The position numbers and the translations under genes were made by a program. The notes under the pieces were generated by a model. It saw nothing but the letters and a program-made list of their open reading frames with translations. It had not been told where the DNA came from and ran no database searches. DNA of 32,042 bases from Candidatus Omnitrophota bacterium (GTDB taxonomy: Bacteria; Omnitrophota; Gorgyraeia; Aquiviventales; Aquiviventaceae), in the NCBI GenBank assembly GCA_016192545.1, contig JACPTX010000041.1:1-32042 (forward strand), given 5' to 3'. Of this stretch, positions 15,851 to 25,486 are shown one piece after another. Numbering within the stretch: position 1 is the first letter of the stretch; each line of letters starts with the position of its first letter.

Positions 15851-18067
15851 TCAGACTGACCAGACCTGGCTCTCGAGATCCGCCGGGGGCACGCTCAGAT
15901 GAAACGTCCCCTGGGTGGGATGCCGTTCCAAGACCTCCGCGCCTTCGCTCAGGCTGACCTGCAGCTGGCAGCGGGTGCCGGGCGCAAGCGGCACGCGCGA
16001 GCGCGGGACGGCCGCCTCCACAATCCGCTGATAGGCGCACTCGATGGCTTGCCCTGCTTCGCTCTGCGAGCTTCGCAGAGGCCTCTCCGAAGCGCCAGGC
16101 GCGAAGGAGGGCCCCGACACCCGCCCCCGAATCGCCGCCGCCTCGCGCTCGATGATCACGTCGACCTGCTGGTCCGGAAACGCCAACGCCAGGCGCCAGC
16201 CGGCGTGCCGGCGCAGCTCGGCCGCGTCCACATCCACCCGGAAATAGGCGTGCGTCTGGTCAAACCCATAGAACAACCCCAGGAGGAGCTGCCGGCCCCG
16301 GTGGATGGCGGCGTACCCCTTGCGCAGGTCAAGGTAGCCGGCAAAGAGCCACTCGTAATAGGTGGTTTCCAGCCCGTCGATGGCCGGGTGGACCTCGGCC
16401 GTCGGCTCGGAAACGTAGTGAAGGACCCGGCCCTTGATCGGCTGCTGCAGCACGGCGGGCGGCTCCTGCCCCAGCGCGCGGTACACGTTCTCCAAATTTG
16501 CGCGGCACAGCGCGTCAAACTCTTCGCTCTGGGCGGAGTAGTGCGTATCGCCGTACCACCACATCCAGTCGCTGCCCTCCGCGATGTAGAGGCTGCGCCA
16601 GGCTTCCGCCGGCGCCTGCCCCGCCACCCCATGGGGTGGCGGGGCCTCCCGCGCCGCCGCCAGATCCTGGCGGGCCTTGGCCAGCAGGGTCCACGCGGCG
16701 TTCTTTTCGGGATGGCCGACCCACGTCGCGAAATTGCCGTCGATCCATGAGCCGGCGAACAGGTCCGGCAGGGACGGCTGCTGGTCCACCGGATACTGCG
16801 ACAGGAACTCGCTGACCGTCACGACGCGGATGCGGGGGTCCCCTGCCAGCGCCTGGTACAGCGCGAGCAAGAAGTCGTGCGCATCGCGCGGGTAGTGCTC
16901 CCACGCGTTTTCCCCGTCGAGGATGACGCTGACCAGCGCCGGCTGCGGCTCCTGCCGGAACTGCCGGTGGATGCCCTCCAGCCGCGCGAGGAAATCCTGG
17001 ACCGCCAGCGTCACCTTCCACTGGCTGTAGACGAACCCCAGCAGATCCGACAGCTCGCGGTCGCGGAACACGATCGCCGCGTGCCCCCCTGCGCGGCGCA
17101 AGAGGTGCGGTCGGTACAGCAATGAGGGGGCTCGGGCGGTCTTCAGCGTGCGCCAGAGAATTTCCTCGTCGGTCGCAATCCAGTTGACCCCGGCGTCGAT
17201 CGCCAGACGCACGAACTCTTCGCTGACGCTCCCCTCCGGCGGCCAGACCCCGGTCGCCGGCCGGCCGAACGCGCCGGCGTGGCGCTGGAGGGCCTCGGCC
17301 AGATGCCAGCGGGCGTCCTCCGGATGCTGGAAGCGCGTCTCCTCGGGCAGCGGCAGATGCGGCAAGGCCGCGTGGGCGCTGCGGATGTCGCATAACAGCG
17401 GCATGATGGGATGGTAGTAGGGCGAGGTGGTCAGCTCGATCTGCCCGCGCTGCTGGGCCTGCCGATACGCGGGAATGACCTGCGCCAGGATCGCGATCTG
17501 CTTGTCGAGCACGAGCTGCTTGTCCGCTTCGGTGAACCGGCCTCCCTTCTCTTCCAGCCTGGCCAGGTCCGCGTCCTGGCTCCTCAGCCAGGGATCAATC
17601 CACGCCAGGTTAAACCAGACCTGCAGGTCCAGGTAATCCTGCGTCTTGAACCGCCGCAGCGTCTGCTGCCAGGCCGCGTCATCCGACGGGGTGGCTCGTT
17701 TGACCAGCAGATCATGGTAGCGCGCCTGGGGCTTGATCATGTGCTCCCAGTCGGCCATATAGAAGCGCTCGAGGATCCAGCGTTTGTCCGGCTCGGTGAG
17801 GTCGGCGGCCGGCTTGCGGGACAGGTCGAGAAACTGATCCGAGCGATTGTGAGGCGGCAGGTATTCCTCGAGCTGGTCGAGGAGCGAGGGCACGAGGTTG
17901 AAGGTCTGGTGCAGCGACGGGAAGCTCTCCAGCCGCTGGACCATGTCGAGGTAGTCCTTGGTCCCGTGGAGGCGCACCCACGGCATCCGGCATTCGCCGG
18001 TCCGGGAATCCCGGTAGTAGGGCTGATGCATGTGCCACACAAACGCGAGATAGAGAGGATGACTCAT
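15851..18067 (-). CDS. Glycoside hydrolase family 57 protein
   Basis: LYLAFVWHMHQPYYRDSRTGECRMPWVRLHGTKDYLDM; GVWPPEGSVSEE; AEGSDWMWWYGDTHYS. Confidence 0.93.
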   Translation of the reverse strand: MSHPLYLAFVWHMHQPYYRDSRTGECRMPWVRLHGTKDYLDMVQRLESFPSLHQTFNLVPSLLDQLEEYLPPHNRSDQFLDLSRKPAADLTEPDKRWILERFYMADWEHMIKPQARYHDLLVKRATPSDDAAWQQTLRRFKTQDYLDLQVWFNLAWIDPWLRSQDADLARLEEKGGRFTEADKQLVLDKQIAILAQVIPAYRQAQQRGQIELTTSPYYHPIMPLLCDIRSAHAALPHLPLPEETRFQHPEDARWHLAEALQRHAGAFGRPATGVWPPEGSVSEEFVRLAIDAGVNWIATDEEILWRTLKTARAPSLLYRPHLLRRAGGHAAIVFRDRELSDLLGFVYSQWKVTLAVQDFLARLEGIHRQFRQEPQPALVSVILDGENAWEHYPRDAHDFLLALYQALAGDPRIRVVTVSEFLSQYPVDQQPSLPDLFAGSWIDGNFATWVGHPEKNAAWTLLAKARQDLAAAREAPPPHGVAGQAPAEAWRSLYIAEGSDWMWWYGDTHYSAQSEEFDALCRANLENVYRALGQEPPAVLQQPIKGRVLHYVSEPTAEVHPAIDGLETTYYEWLFAGYLDLRKGYAAIHRGRQLLLGLFYGFDQTHAYFRVDVDAAELRRHAGWRLALAFPDQQVDVIIEREAAAIRGRVSGPSFAPGASERPLRSSQSEAGQAIECAYQRIVEAAVPRSRVPLAPGTRCQLQVSLSEGAEVLERHPTQGTFHLSVPPADLESQVWSV
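16056..16093. repeat. Nested inverted repeat inside GH57 coding sequence
   Basis: GCTTCG-CTCTGCGA-GCT-TCGCAGAG-GCCTCTC-CGAAGC. Confidence 0.75.
16618..16645. repeat. Perfect 28-bp palindrome inside GH57 coding sequence
   Basis: GCCCCGCCACCCC-AT-GGGGTGGCGGGGC. Confidence 0.92.
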
Positions 18068-18075
18068 GGCAACCT

Positions 18076-18112
18076 AAAAAAACGCCCCCTGCCTCTTGCG
18101 AAGCAGGGGGCG
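18076..18112 (-). terminator. Rho-independent terminator of the outer-membrane protein gene
   Basis: - strand CGCCCCCTGC…GCAGGGGGCG followed by 7 T. Confidence 0.92.
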
Positions 18113-18131
18113 GTCAACCGACGACCCGAGC

Positions 18132-19385
18132 TTAGAACTTCAGGCTGATGGTGCTGACCAACTGCTGGGCCGTGTGGTTATCATCCGCCACGCTGTCGTA
18201 CACGGTGCCGGGCCAGAAGACGGCGTAGAGCAGCGGCTTCAAGCTGCCGTAGAAGCCCAGCTGGTGCTGGTTGGTGGCCGCGGACGTATCGCCGGGCTGG
18301 TCGGTGATGTAGAACCCGGCCGCAGTCTGCCCGATGTGGAACTCGCGGATGGCCGAGGTGAAGTAGCCGCGGGCGATCGGATCCCAGCCGGACACCGCAC
18401 CATCGTAATCCTGCCCGGACCAGAAGATCCACTCCGCCCCGAGCTTCGGCGTCATCGCCACGTTCGCAAAGGTGTAGTCCGCCCCCAGGTCAAAGGCCCA
18501 CGCTTTCACTCCGCTTCCGGCTGTCACGAGCCCGGTCGGGTCAGTGGCACTCCTTCCATGCTGGATGGCGATCTCCCCATACGCATAGGCGCCTTCCACC
18601 GGCTTGAGGCTGCCTCGGAGGCCCCAGGTGTTCACGGAGCCATCCTCGTTGATGTCTCCGGCAATGACCGCCGCGCCACGGCTCTTGTCACGCTTGTTCA
18701 GGTAGTACGCTTCCATCTCAGAGTCCATCTGGTCGAAGCGGGTGCTGAAGTTGACCCCCTGGATGGTCACATCATCGGCAACGCCGGTCACGCCTTCATT
18801 CGACTTGATGTAGACGTAGTCGGCCGTCAGCGGGAGGTTGAGGCCGCCGACGTTGGACAGGTCCAGCGTCGCGCGGATGGCGTCGAACGCCGTGAAGTCG
18901 GTGTACTCGTTGGCCGTGATGGCCGTGTTCCGATCCGTGGCTGCATTCAGGATGCTGGGAATGAGGTTGCTCCCGAGCACGAACCCGCGGCCCCAGACGA
19001 TCGGCTGAGTGCCGATCTTCACCGTCAGCGGCGAGTAGAACAGCTCCCTCAACGTGATGTACGCCTGGCTGACGTCGAAGTCACCCGTGGCGCCGCCGTC
19101 CACGTTCCAGTCGCGCTCGTTGGCCAGCCGGATGAACGCCGACACGTTCTCGGTGAGGTCCGCCCCGATGTTGATGCCGGTGGTCGTCATCAAAAACTCA
19201 TCGTGGGAGTCGATGGTGTCAGCCGTCGCTTCGTTATTGTCTTCCGCGAGATCAAGGTATTCGCGATGGAACGCCCGCACCGTGATATCCCCACTGACTT
19301 TCACATTCTGGACCTCGGCGAAGCTCGGGACGCTGATCGCCAGAAGCCCCAGAAGGACTGCGCTGATGAGCGTAGCCTTCATCAT
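18132..19385 (-). CDS. Outer-membrane beta-barrel protein (alginate-export/porin-like)
   Basis: Signal peptide MMKATLISAVLLGLLAISVPSFA, amphipathic strands, LTVKIGTQPIVWGRGFVLGSN, terminal …STISLKF; RBS AAGGAGG upstream of 19385. Confidence 0.75.
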   Translation of the reverse strand: MMKATLISAVLLGLLAISVPSFAEVQNVKVSGDITVRAFHREYLDLAEDNNEATADTIDSHDEFLMTTTGINIGADLTENVSAFIRLANERDWNVDGGATGDFDVSQAYITLRELFYSPLTVKIGTQPIVWGRGFVLGSNLIPSILNAATDRNTAITANEYTDFTAFDAIRATLDLSNVGGLNLPLTADYVYIKSNEGVTGVADDVTIQGVNFSTRFDQMDSEMEAYYLNKRDKSRGAAVIAGDINEDGSVNTWGLRGSLKPVEGAYAYGEIAIQHGRSATDPTGLVTAGSGVKAWAFDLGADYTFANVAMTPKLGAEWIFWSGQDYDGAVSGWDPIARGYFTSAIREFHIGQTAAGFYITDQPGDTSAATNQHQLGFYGSLKPLLYAVFWPGTVYDSVADDNHTAQQLVSTISLKF

Positions 19386-19591
19386 TGACCCCCCTCCTTG
19401 TTGTGTATTGCCGCCAAATTTCCTCATCAACTTCATTCGCACGTCAGTGTGCTCAGACTGCCTCGTGTCAGGACTGCCTAGAACCTCAGACTGTTTGCGT
19501 GGTCGCCTCACAATTCCTTCTCCCTCAAACAACTCTGCGGTCCTCCCCTTTCCCGGGAGTCTGAGGACACCTCCTTTCCACGTTTTCGCTT

Positions 19592-19620
19592 ACTATAAGT
19601 ATGAAGGGAAGCCTTGTCAA
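19592..19620 (-). promoter_or_regulatory. Strong sigma70-type promoter for the outer-membrane protein gene
   Basis: - strand TTGACA (19620-19615), 17-nt spacer, TATAGT (19597-19592). Confidence 0.85.
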
Positions 19621-19701
19621 GCATTTTTTAGCTTGGTTATGCGCCCTTGAGCGCCGCTAATAACCCTCAATACCCCCAGATGTTCCGAGGATGCCAAAAA
19701 A

Positions 19702-19777
19702 TGCCCCAGGGCCGATTCGAACGGCCGACACGCGGTTTAGGAAACCGCTGCTCTATCCATAGCTGAGCTACTGGGGC
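19702..19777 (-). tRNA. tRNA-Arg (anticodon CCT)
   Basis: Acceptor GCCCCAG/CTGGGGC, anticodon arm GCGGT-TTCCTAA-ACCGC, T arm GGCCG-TTCGAAT-CGGCC; no encoded CCA. Confidence 0.93.
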
Positions 19778-19792
19778 GGAGCGTGAAGGCCG

Positions 19793-20650
19793 TCATCGTC
19801 TCTTCTCATCGGTCAGTTGCGCGAGCTCGTCTTTTTTCGGCGGCCCTTCCGCGGCGATATGCGCGCGGAGCTTGCGCATGACGGCGACTTCAATCTGACG
19901 GACGCGCTCGCGGGTGATGCCGAAGAACTTCGCCGTCTCGCCCAGGGTCCGGCTCACCCCGTCGTCGAGCCCGTAGCGCAGCGTGAGGAGCCGGCGCTCG
20001 CGGTCGTTCATGCGGCGCAGCAGTCCCTTGATCCGCTCGCGCTGGAGAAAGCGCGTGATCTCCTCCTGCGGGGAGGGGATCGTCTCGTCCTGGATGAGGT
20101 CGATCATCTCCGTCTCCCCTTCCTCGCCGACCGGCGTCTCGAGCGACGCGGACTGGGAGGCGGTCACGAGCTCCTGCAGGCGCAGCACGCGCTCGACCGG
20201 CATGCGCATCCGCCGGGCCACTTCTTTGGGCGTCGGCTTGCGGCCGAGCCGCTGCGTCATGTCCTCGGACACCCGCTTGAACTTGGAGAGCAGCTCCGTC
20301 ATGTAGACCGGGATGCGCACGGTCTTGCCCTGGTTGGCGATGGCGCGGGTGATGTACTGGCGGATCCACCACGCGGCGTAGGTCGAGAACCGGAATCCCT
20401 TTTTCGGGTTGAACTTCGTCACCGCCTTCATCAGGCCGAGGTTGCCTTCCTCGATCAGGTCGAGGAGCGGCACCCCGAGGTGGGAGTAGCGCTTGGCGAT
20501 GTTGATGACCAGCCGGAGGTTGGCCAGCGTCATCTGGCGCCTGGCCTTCGTATCCCCCCGCTTGATCCGCTTGGCGAGCTCGATCTCCTGCTTGGCGGTC
20601 AGCAGCGAGATGGCCTTGATGTCTTTCAGGTACGCGCGGATCGGCTCCAT
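19793..20650 (-). CDS. RNA polymerase sigma factor, RpoD/SigA family, lacking an extended region 1.1
   Basis: Regions 1.2-4.2: DPIRxYL-like MEPIRAYLKDIKAISLLT, DLIEEGNLGLMKAVTKF, FSTYAAWWIRQYITRAI, TLGETAKFFGITRERVRQIE. Confidence 0.95.
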   Translation of the reverse strand: MEPIRAYLKDIKAISLLTAKQEIELAKRIKRGDTKARRQMTLANLRLVINIAKRYSHLGVPLLDLIEEGNLGLMKAVTKFNPKKGFRFSTYAAWWIRQYITRAIANQGKTVRIPVYMTELLSKFKRVSEDMTQRLGRKPTPKEVARRMRMPVERVLRLQELVTASQSASLETPVGEEGETEMIDLIQDETIPSPQEEITRFLQRERIKGLLRRMNDRERRLLTLRYGLDDGVSRTLGETAKFFGITRERVRQIEVAVMRKLRAHIAAEGPPKKDELAQLTDEKRR

Positions 20651-20660
20651 CAGCAGTTTT

Positions 20661-20703
20661 GGGGACGGTTCTATTTTTCCGAGAGAAAAATAGAACCGTC
20701 CCT
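20661..20703. repeat. Palindromic element E (17-bp perfect arms) between ppdK and sigma gene
   Basis: GGGACGGTTCTATTTTT (20662-20678) - 7 nt - AAAAATAGAACCGTCCC (20686-20702). Confidence 0.93.
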
Positions 20704-23350
20704 ACTTTTTCTTCTCCTTCAACGCGGCTTGGGCCGCGGCGAGACGGGCCACCGGCACGCGGTACGGCGAGCAGGACACGTAGTCCAGCCCGGCCCGGTG
20801 GCAGAACTCGATCGAGGACGGCTCCCCCCCATGCTCGCCGCAGATGCCGACTTTCAGATGCTTCCGGACGCTCCTCCCCTTCTGGACCGCGATCCGGATC
20901 AGCGCCCCGACCCCGTCCTGGTCGAGCTTCGCGAAGGGGTCGCTCTCGAGGATCCCGTCCTTCAGATAGGTCGGGAGGAACTTGCCGATGTCGTCCCGCG
21001 AAAACCCGAACGTCATCTGCGTCAGGTCGTTGGTCCCGAAGCTGAAGAATTCCGCGTCCTGCGCAATGGTCTCCGCGACGAGGGCGGCGCGCGGCACCTC
21101 AATCATGGTGCCGACTGTGTACGGCACCGCCACCTTGGAGCGCGCCATCGTCTCCCGCGCGACCCGGTCAATGACCAGCTTGGCCGCCTGGAACTCCTTC
21201 GGGTGTCCGACGAGCGGCACCATGACCTCCGGCAGGACCTTGACGCCCTGCTTGGTCAGCTCGCAGGCCGCCTCGAAGATGGCCTGCGCCTGCATCTCGT
21301 TGATTTCGGGAAACACGATCCCCAGCCGGCAGCCGCGGTGGCCCAGCATCGGGTTGAACTCGTGCAGGCGATGCACGGTGTCGGTCAGCGCCTGCTCGGA
21401 AATCCCCAGCTGCTGGGCGACCCGCGTGATGTCCTCCGGCGTGTTCGGAAGGAACTCGTGCAGCGGCGGGTCCAGCAGCCGGACCGTCACCGGCAGCCCC
21501 TCCATCGCGCGGAAGATGCCGATGAAGTCCTGCTTCTGGAACGGCAGGAGCTTGGCGAGCGCCTTCCTGCGCGCGGCGGTGTCCTTCGCCACGATCATCT
21601 CGCGCACGACGGGCAGCCGCTCATCGCCGAAGAACATGTGCTCGGTGCGGCACAGCCCGATGCCCTCCGCGCCGAATTCCCGCGCGGTCTTGGCGTCCTG
21701 CGGCGTGTCGCCGTTGGTGCGCACGCCCAGGCGCCTGGCGGCATCCGCCCACTGCAGCACCTGCTTGAACGCGCCGGTGAGCTGCGGCTTGACCAGCGGG
21801 GTCTCGCCGAGCATCACGTCGCCGGTGGTGCCGTTGAGGGTGATGTACTCGCCCTCTTTCACGACGAGGCCGCCGACTTCAAACCACCTCTCCTCTTCGC
21901 GGACGGTGATGTCGTTGCAGCCCACCACGCAGCACTTCCCCATCCCTCGGCCCACCACCGCGGCATGAGAGGTCAATCCGCCGCGCGCGGTCAGGATCCC
22001 CTGCGCCGCGGCCATGCCGGCGATGTCCTCCGGCGAGGTTTCCTGGCGCACGAGGATCACGCGCCCGCCTTTTTCCTCGACGAGCTCCACCGCCTCATGC
22101 GCGGTGAACACCACGCGGCCCACCGCGGCGCCGGGAGAGGCCGGCAGCCCCTTCGCGATCACCTTGACCTTCGCCTTCGGGTCAATGGTGGGGTGCAGGA
22201 GCTGGTCGATCTGCGTCGGCTGAATCCGCAGGAGCGCCTCCTCCTTCGTGATCAGCCCTTCCTTGACCAGGTCCACGGCGACGGTGACCGCAGCCAGCGC
22301 CGTCCGCTTGCCGGAGCGGCACTGGAGCATGAAGAAGTCCCCTTCCTCGACGGTGAATTCGAGGTCCTGGATGTCGCGGAAGTACTTCTCCAGCCGCTTG
22401 CCGACGGACAGCAGGCGGTCGTAGACTTTCGGGAAGTCCTTCTTCATCTGCTCGGCCGGCAGCGGCGTGCGGATGCCGGCGACCACGTCCTCGCCCTGCG
22501 CGTTGACCAGGTACTCGCCGTAGAATCTGTTGGCGCCGGTGGCGGGATCGCGGGTGAACCCGACGCCGGTGAGCGACTTGTTGCCCATGTTGCCGAACAC
22601 CATCGTCTGCACGGTGACGGCGGTCCCGAGCGTGTCGGGGATGCCGTGGAGCTTCCGGTAGGTGATGGCGCGCTCGTTGTTCCAGGAGCTGAAGACCGCG
22701 TTGATGGCCAGCCGCAATTGCTCCATCGGCTCGTCGGGGAAGTCGACCTTGGCATGCCGGTGGACGATCGCTTTGAATTCCCCGACCAGCTCCTGCAGGG
22801 CCTCGGCCGGCAGGTCCGGGTCGTTCGTCACCCCATGCTGCCGTTTTTTGGCGGCCAGCGCCTGTTCGAACGCCTTATGCTCCACGCCGAGCACGACGTC
22901 GCCGAACATCTGGATGAACCGCCGGTAGGCGTCGTAGGCGAAGCGCGGGTTGCCGGTTTTCCGGATGAGCCCCTGGACGGTGCGGTCGCTCAAGCCGAGG
23001 TTGAGGATGGTGTCCATCATCCCCGGCATGGACACCATCGCGCCGGAGCGCACCGAGACCAGCAGCGGGTTCGCCGGATCCCCGAAGCCTTTGCCGCTGA
23101 CGTTCTCGAGCCACTGCACGTTCCGGCCCAGCTCGGCCTCCAGCCCGTCCGGCCACCGCTTGCCCGATTCATAAAATTTCAGGCACGCCTCGGTCGTGAT
23201 GGTGAAGCCGGGCGGCACCGGGATGTTGAGGTTCGTCATCTCGGCGAGGTTCGCGCCCTTGCCGCCGAGCAGCTTCTTCATGTCGGCGCGGCCGTCGGCC
23301 TTCCCGCCGGCGAATCCGTAGATGTAGGCGCCCTTACTACCTCGCTTCAT
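20702..23350 (-). CDS. ppdK: Pyruvate, phosphate dikinase
   Basis: LGGKGANLAEMTNLNIPVPPGFTI, GGLTSHAAVVGRGMGKCCVVG, GTNDLTQMTFGFSRDD, GICGEHGGEPSSIEFCHRAGLDYVSCSPYRVPVARLAAAQA. Confidence 0.97.
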   Translation of the reverse strand: MKRGSKGAYIYGFAGGKADGRADMKKLLGGKGANLAEMTNLNIPVPPGFTITTEACLKFYESGKRWPDGLEAELGRNVQWLENVSGKGFGDPANPLLVSVRSGAMVSMPGMMDTILNLGLSDRTVQGLIRKTGNPRFAYDAYRRFIQMFGDVVLGVEHKAFEQALAAKKRQHGVTNDPDLPAEALQELVGEFKAIVHRHAKVDFPDEPMEQLRLAINAVFSSWNNERAITYRKLHGIPDTLGTAVTVQTMVFGNMGNKSLTGVGFTRDPATGANRFYGEYLVNAQGEDVVAGIRTPLPAEQMKKDFPKVYDRLLSVGKRLEKYFRDIQDLEFTVEEGDFFMLQCRSGKRTALAAVTVAVDLVKEGLITKEEALLRIQPTQIDQLLHPTIDPKAKVKVIAKGLPASPGAAVGRVVFTAHEAVELVEEKGGRVILVRQETSPEDIAGMAAAQGILTARGGLTSHAAVVGRGMGKCCVVGCNDITVREEERWFEVGGLVVKEGEYITLNGTTGDVMLGETPLVKPQLTGAFKQVLQWADAARRLGVRTNGDTPQDAKTAREFGAEGIGLCRTEHMFFGDERLPVVREMIVAKDTAARRKALAKLLPFQKQDFIGIFRAMEGLPVTVRLLDPPLHEFLPNTPEDITRVAQQLGISEQALTDTVHRLHEFNPMLGHRGCRLGIVFPEINEMQAQAIFEAACELTKQGVKVLPEVMVPLVGHPKEFQAAKLVIDRVARETMARSKVAVPYTVGTMIEVPRAALVAETIAQDAEFFSFGTNDLTQMTFGFSRDDIGKFLPTYLKDGILESDPFAKLDQDGVGALIRIAVQKGRSVRKHLKVGICGEHGGEPSSIEFCHRAGLDYVSCSPYRVPVARLAAAQAALKEKKK

Positions 23351-23353
23351 GGC

Positions 23354-25486
23354 TCATGGTTCCTTTCGTGACGACGGGAGGGTGGACTGCAGGATCGCCA
23401 GTTTGGAGAGGTCCGCAACGTGGTCAGTATACAACACCTTGATGGCGTTCATCAACGCCAGGCGGTTCTGCTGCAGCGCCTCGTCCTGGACATTGACCAT
23501 CACCCGCTCGAAGAACTCGTGGAGCGGCTCGAAGAACGTCTCCCCGTAGGCTTTCGTCGCCTCGGCGTACGCGCGGCCCCGGATCAATTCGCCGATCCGA
23601 TCCTTCTGCGCGTCGTAGCGCTGCCAGAGCTCGCGCTCCAGCGGCTCCTGGAATCGGGACGGATCAACCCGGTCCTGCTTCAGCGACGCGCCCTTCAAAA
23701 TATTCGTGGTCCGCTCCACCACTTTCGCCGCGCGCAGGAGCGTCTGGTTGCCGTCGAGCTGGCGGAGGTGGCGGATGCGCTCCATCGCGTCCACGAGGTC
23801 GTCCCACGGGCTGCTGAGCACCGCGTCAATCAGGTCGCGCGGCGGCATCCCTTCGCTCCGCTCAGGACTCGCTGCGCTCGCCGGCGCCGGCCACGCAAAC
23901 GTGTAGAGCCGCTCGGCCAGATAGGCGCGAATGCGCGGCCCTCCGCCCAAGCGGTCGATGGGAAGCGGCTTGCGGACGGCCCAGGCGACTTCCACGACGC
24001 CTTGCGCGGCACGGCGCAATCCAAAGGGGTCCTGGTCGCCGGTCGGCTCGATCCCGATCGCGAAATAACTGGAGAGCGTGTCATATTTGTCCAGCAGCGC
24101 GAGCGCGCTTCCGACGAGCGTCTTGGGCAGCTGGTCGCCGGCCGGGAGGTACTGCTCTCCAATTGCTGCGGCAACGGCGGAAGGCTCCTTTGACGCGATC
24201 GCATAGTACTTCCCCACGATCCCTTGAAGGGTTGGGAACTCTCTGACGACGGAGCTCAAGAGATCGTACTTCGCCAATAGGCAGGCCCGTTCGAGATCCC
24301 GCTGTTCCTGATCGGTCAATTGCCATGCCTCAGCAAGCGCCCTTCGTAATTTATCCAGCCGCTGCGTCTTGTCTTCCATCGAACCGAGCCGTTCGTGAAA
24401 GGTGATATCCCGAAGCCGGCCGAATTTTGCCAGAGGAAGACGTGTGTGGTCCTGCTCCCAAAACAGGAGGCTGTCGGCGAGGCGCGCGTTGAGGATGTGC
24501 TCGTACATCCGCCGCACCTGCGCCATCTTCGCCGGTGTCCCGTCGAGGATCGCGACGAACGCCGGCAGGAGCTTCCCTGCGCTCGTCTGGAGGGCGAACA
24601 CGCGCTGATACTTCGCCATGCTCGCCAGCAGCAGCTCCCGCGGCAGCACCAGATATTTCTTGTCGAACCGCCCTACCAGCGGGACGGGCCGCTCGACCAG
24701 GTGCGTCACTTCATCCAGCAAGCCATGGCTCACGACCTCAGGCGCCGGGACTCCGCCCTGCCGCTTCGCGGCCTGTTTCACCAGTTGGTCGATCCGCGCG
24801 CGGCGGCGGCCCTGATCCAGGATGACGCCGGCGCGCTTGAGCGCGGCCAGGTACGACGCCACGCCCGACACCGCGACCGGCTTCGGCTGCCTGGGCCCGC
24901 CGACCCGCGTCGCGCGACCGCCGATCAAACGCCCGGCCGCCACACGGACCGCCGTGCGGCCATAGCACGCCAGCAGCCATCGGATCGGACGCGCAAACCG
25001 CACGCCGCTCTCATCCCAGCGCATCATCTTGGGACACCGCACCCGGCCGATGAGCTGCGCCAGGAGTTGCGGCAGAACCTGCGCCGTCGGCACGTGCCGC
25101 TCGGACTTGACGAGATAGACGTACTCGCCCTTGCCGGTCGAGACGGTCTTGACCTGCGAGAGGGTCCCGCCCCGGCCCCGCAGAAAGCCTTTCAGCGCCT
25201 CGGTGGGCCTGCCCTGCGCATTGAACGCGGCCTGCTTGGAGGGCCCGCGGATTTCCTCGGCCGGGTTGCGCTGCAGGCTGCCGAGGCCGCGGACGATCAA
25301 CGTCAGGCGCCGCGGCGTCCCGAATGATGCCACCGACGCGAACGTGAGGTGCGAGTCGCGCAGCAGCCGTTCGGCCTCCTCGCCCAGCTGGGCGATCGCC
25401 CCGTCGAGATAGGCGGCGGGAAGCTCCTCGGTGCCGATCTCGAAGAGCAGATCTGCAGAGCCTGGGGCGTGTTTAGGCTTTCTCAT
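23354..25486 (-). CDS. glyS: Glycine--tRNA ligase beta subunit
   Basis: [20 protein letters not shown]…, [24 protein letters not shown]; start at MRKPKHAPG (25486). Confidence 0.96.
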   Translation of the reverse strand: MRKPKHAPGSADLLFEIGTEELPAAYLDGAIAQLGEEAERLLRDSHLTFASVASFGTPRRLTLIVRGLGSLQRNPAEEIRGPSKQAAFNAQGRPTEALKGFLRGRGGTLSQVKTVSTGKGEYVYLVKSERHVPTAQVLPQLLAQLIGRVRCPKMMRWDESGVRFARPIRWLLACYGRTAVRVAAGRLIGGRATRVGGPRQPKPVAVSGVASYLAALKRAGVILDQGRRRARIDQLVKQAAKRQGGVPAPEVVSHGLLDEVTHLVERPVPLVGRFDKKYLVLPRELLLASMAKYQRVFALQTSAGKLLPAFVAILDGTPAKMAQVRRMYEHILNARLADSLLFWEQDHTRLPLAKFGRLRDITFHERLGSMEDKTQRLDKLRRALAEAWQLTDQEQRDLERACLLAKYDLLSSVVREFPTLQGIVGKYYAIASKEPSAVAAAIGEQYLPAGDQLPKTLVGSALALLDKYDTLSSYFAIGIEPTGDQDPFGLRRAAQGVVEVAWAVRKPLPIDRLGGGPRIRAYLAERLYTFAWPAPASAASPERSEGMPPRDLIDAVLSSPWDDLVDAMERIRHLRQLDGNQTLLRAAKVVERTTNILKGASLKQDRVDPSRFQEPLERELWQRYDAQKDRIGELIRGRAYAEATKAYGETFFEPLHEFFERVMVNVQDEALQQNRLALMNAIKVLYTDHVADLSKLAILQSTLPSSRKEP

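Noticed and set aside
14746-15957. 403-aa + strand ORF opposite inositol-3-phosphate synthase
   Set aside because: Antisense shadow ORF in GC-rich DNA without domain motifs
19817-23371. 1184-aa + strand ORF opposite the sigma factor and ppdK
   Set aside because: Antisense to two unambiguous conserved genes; composition (His/Arg/Asp/Leu-rich, no motifs) is typical of the antisense frame of GC-rich codons
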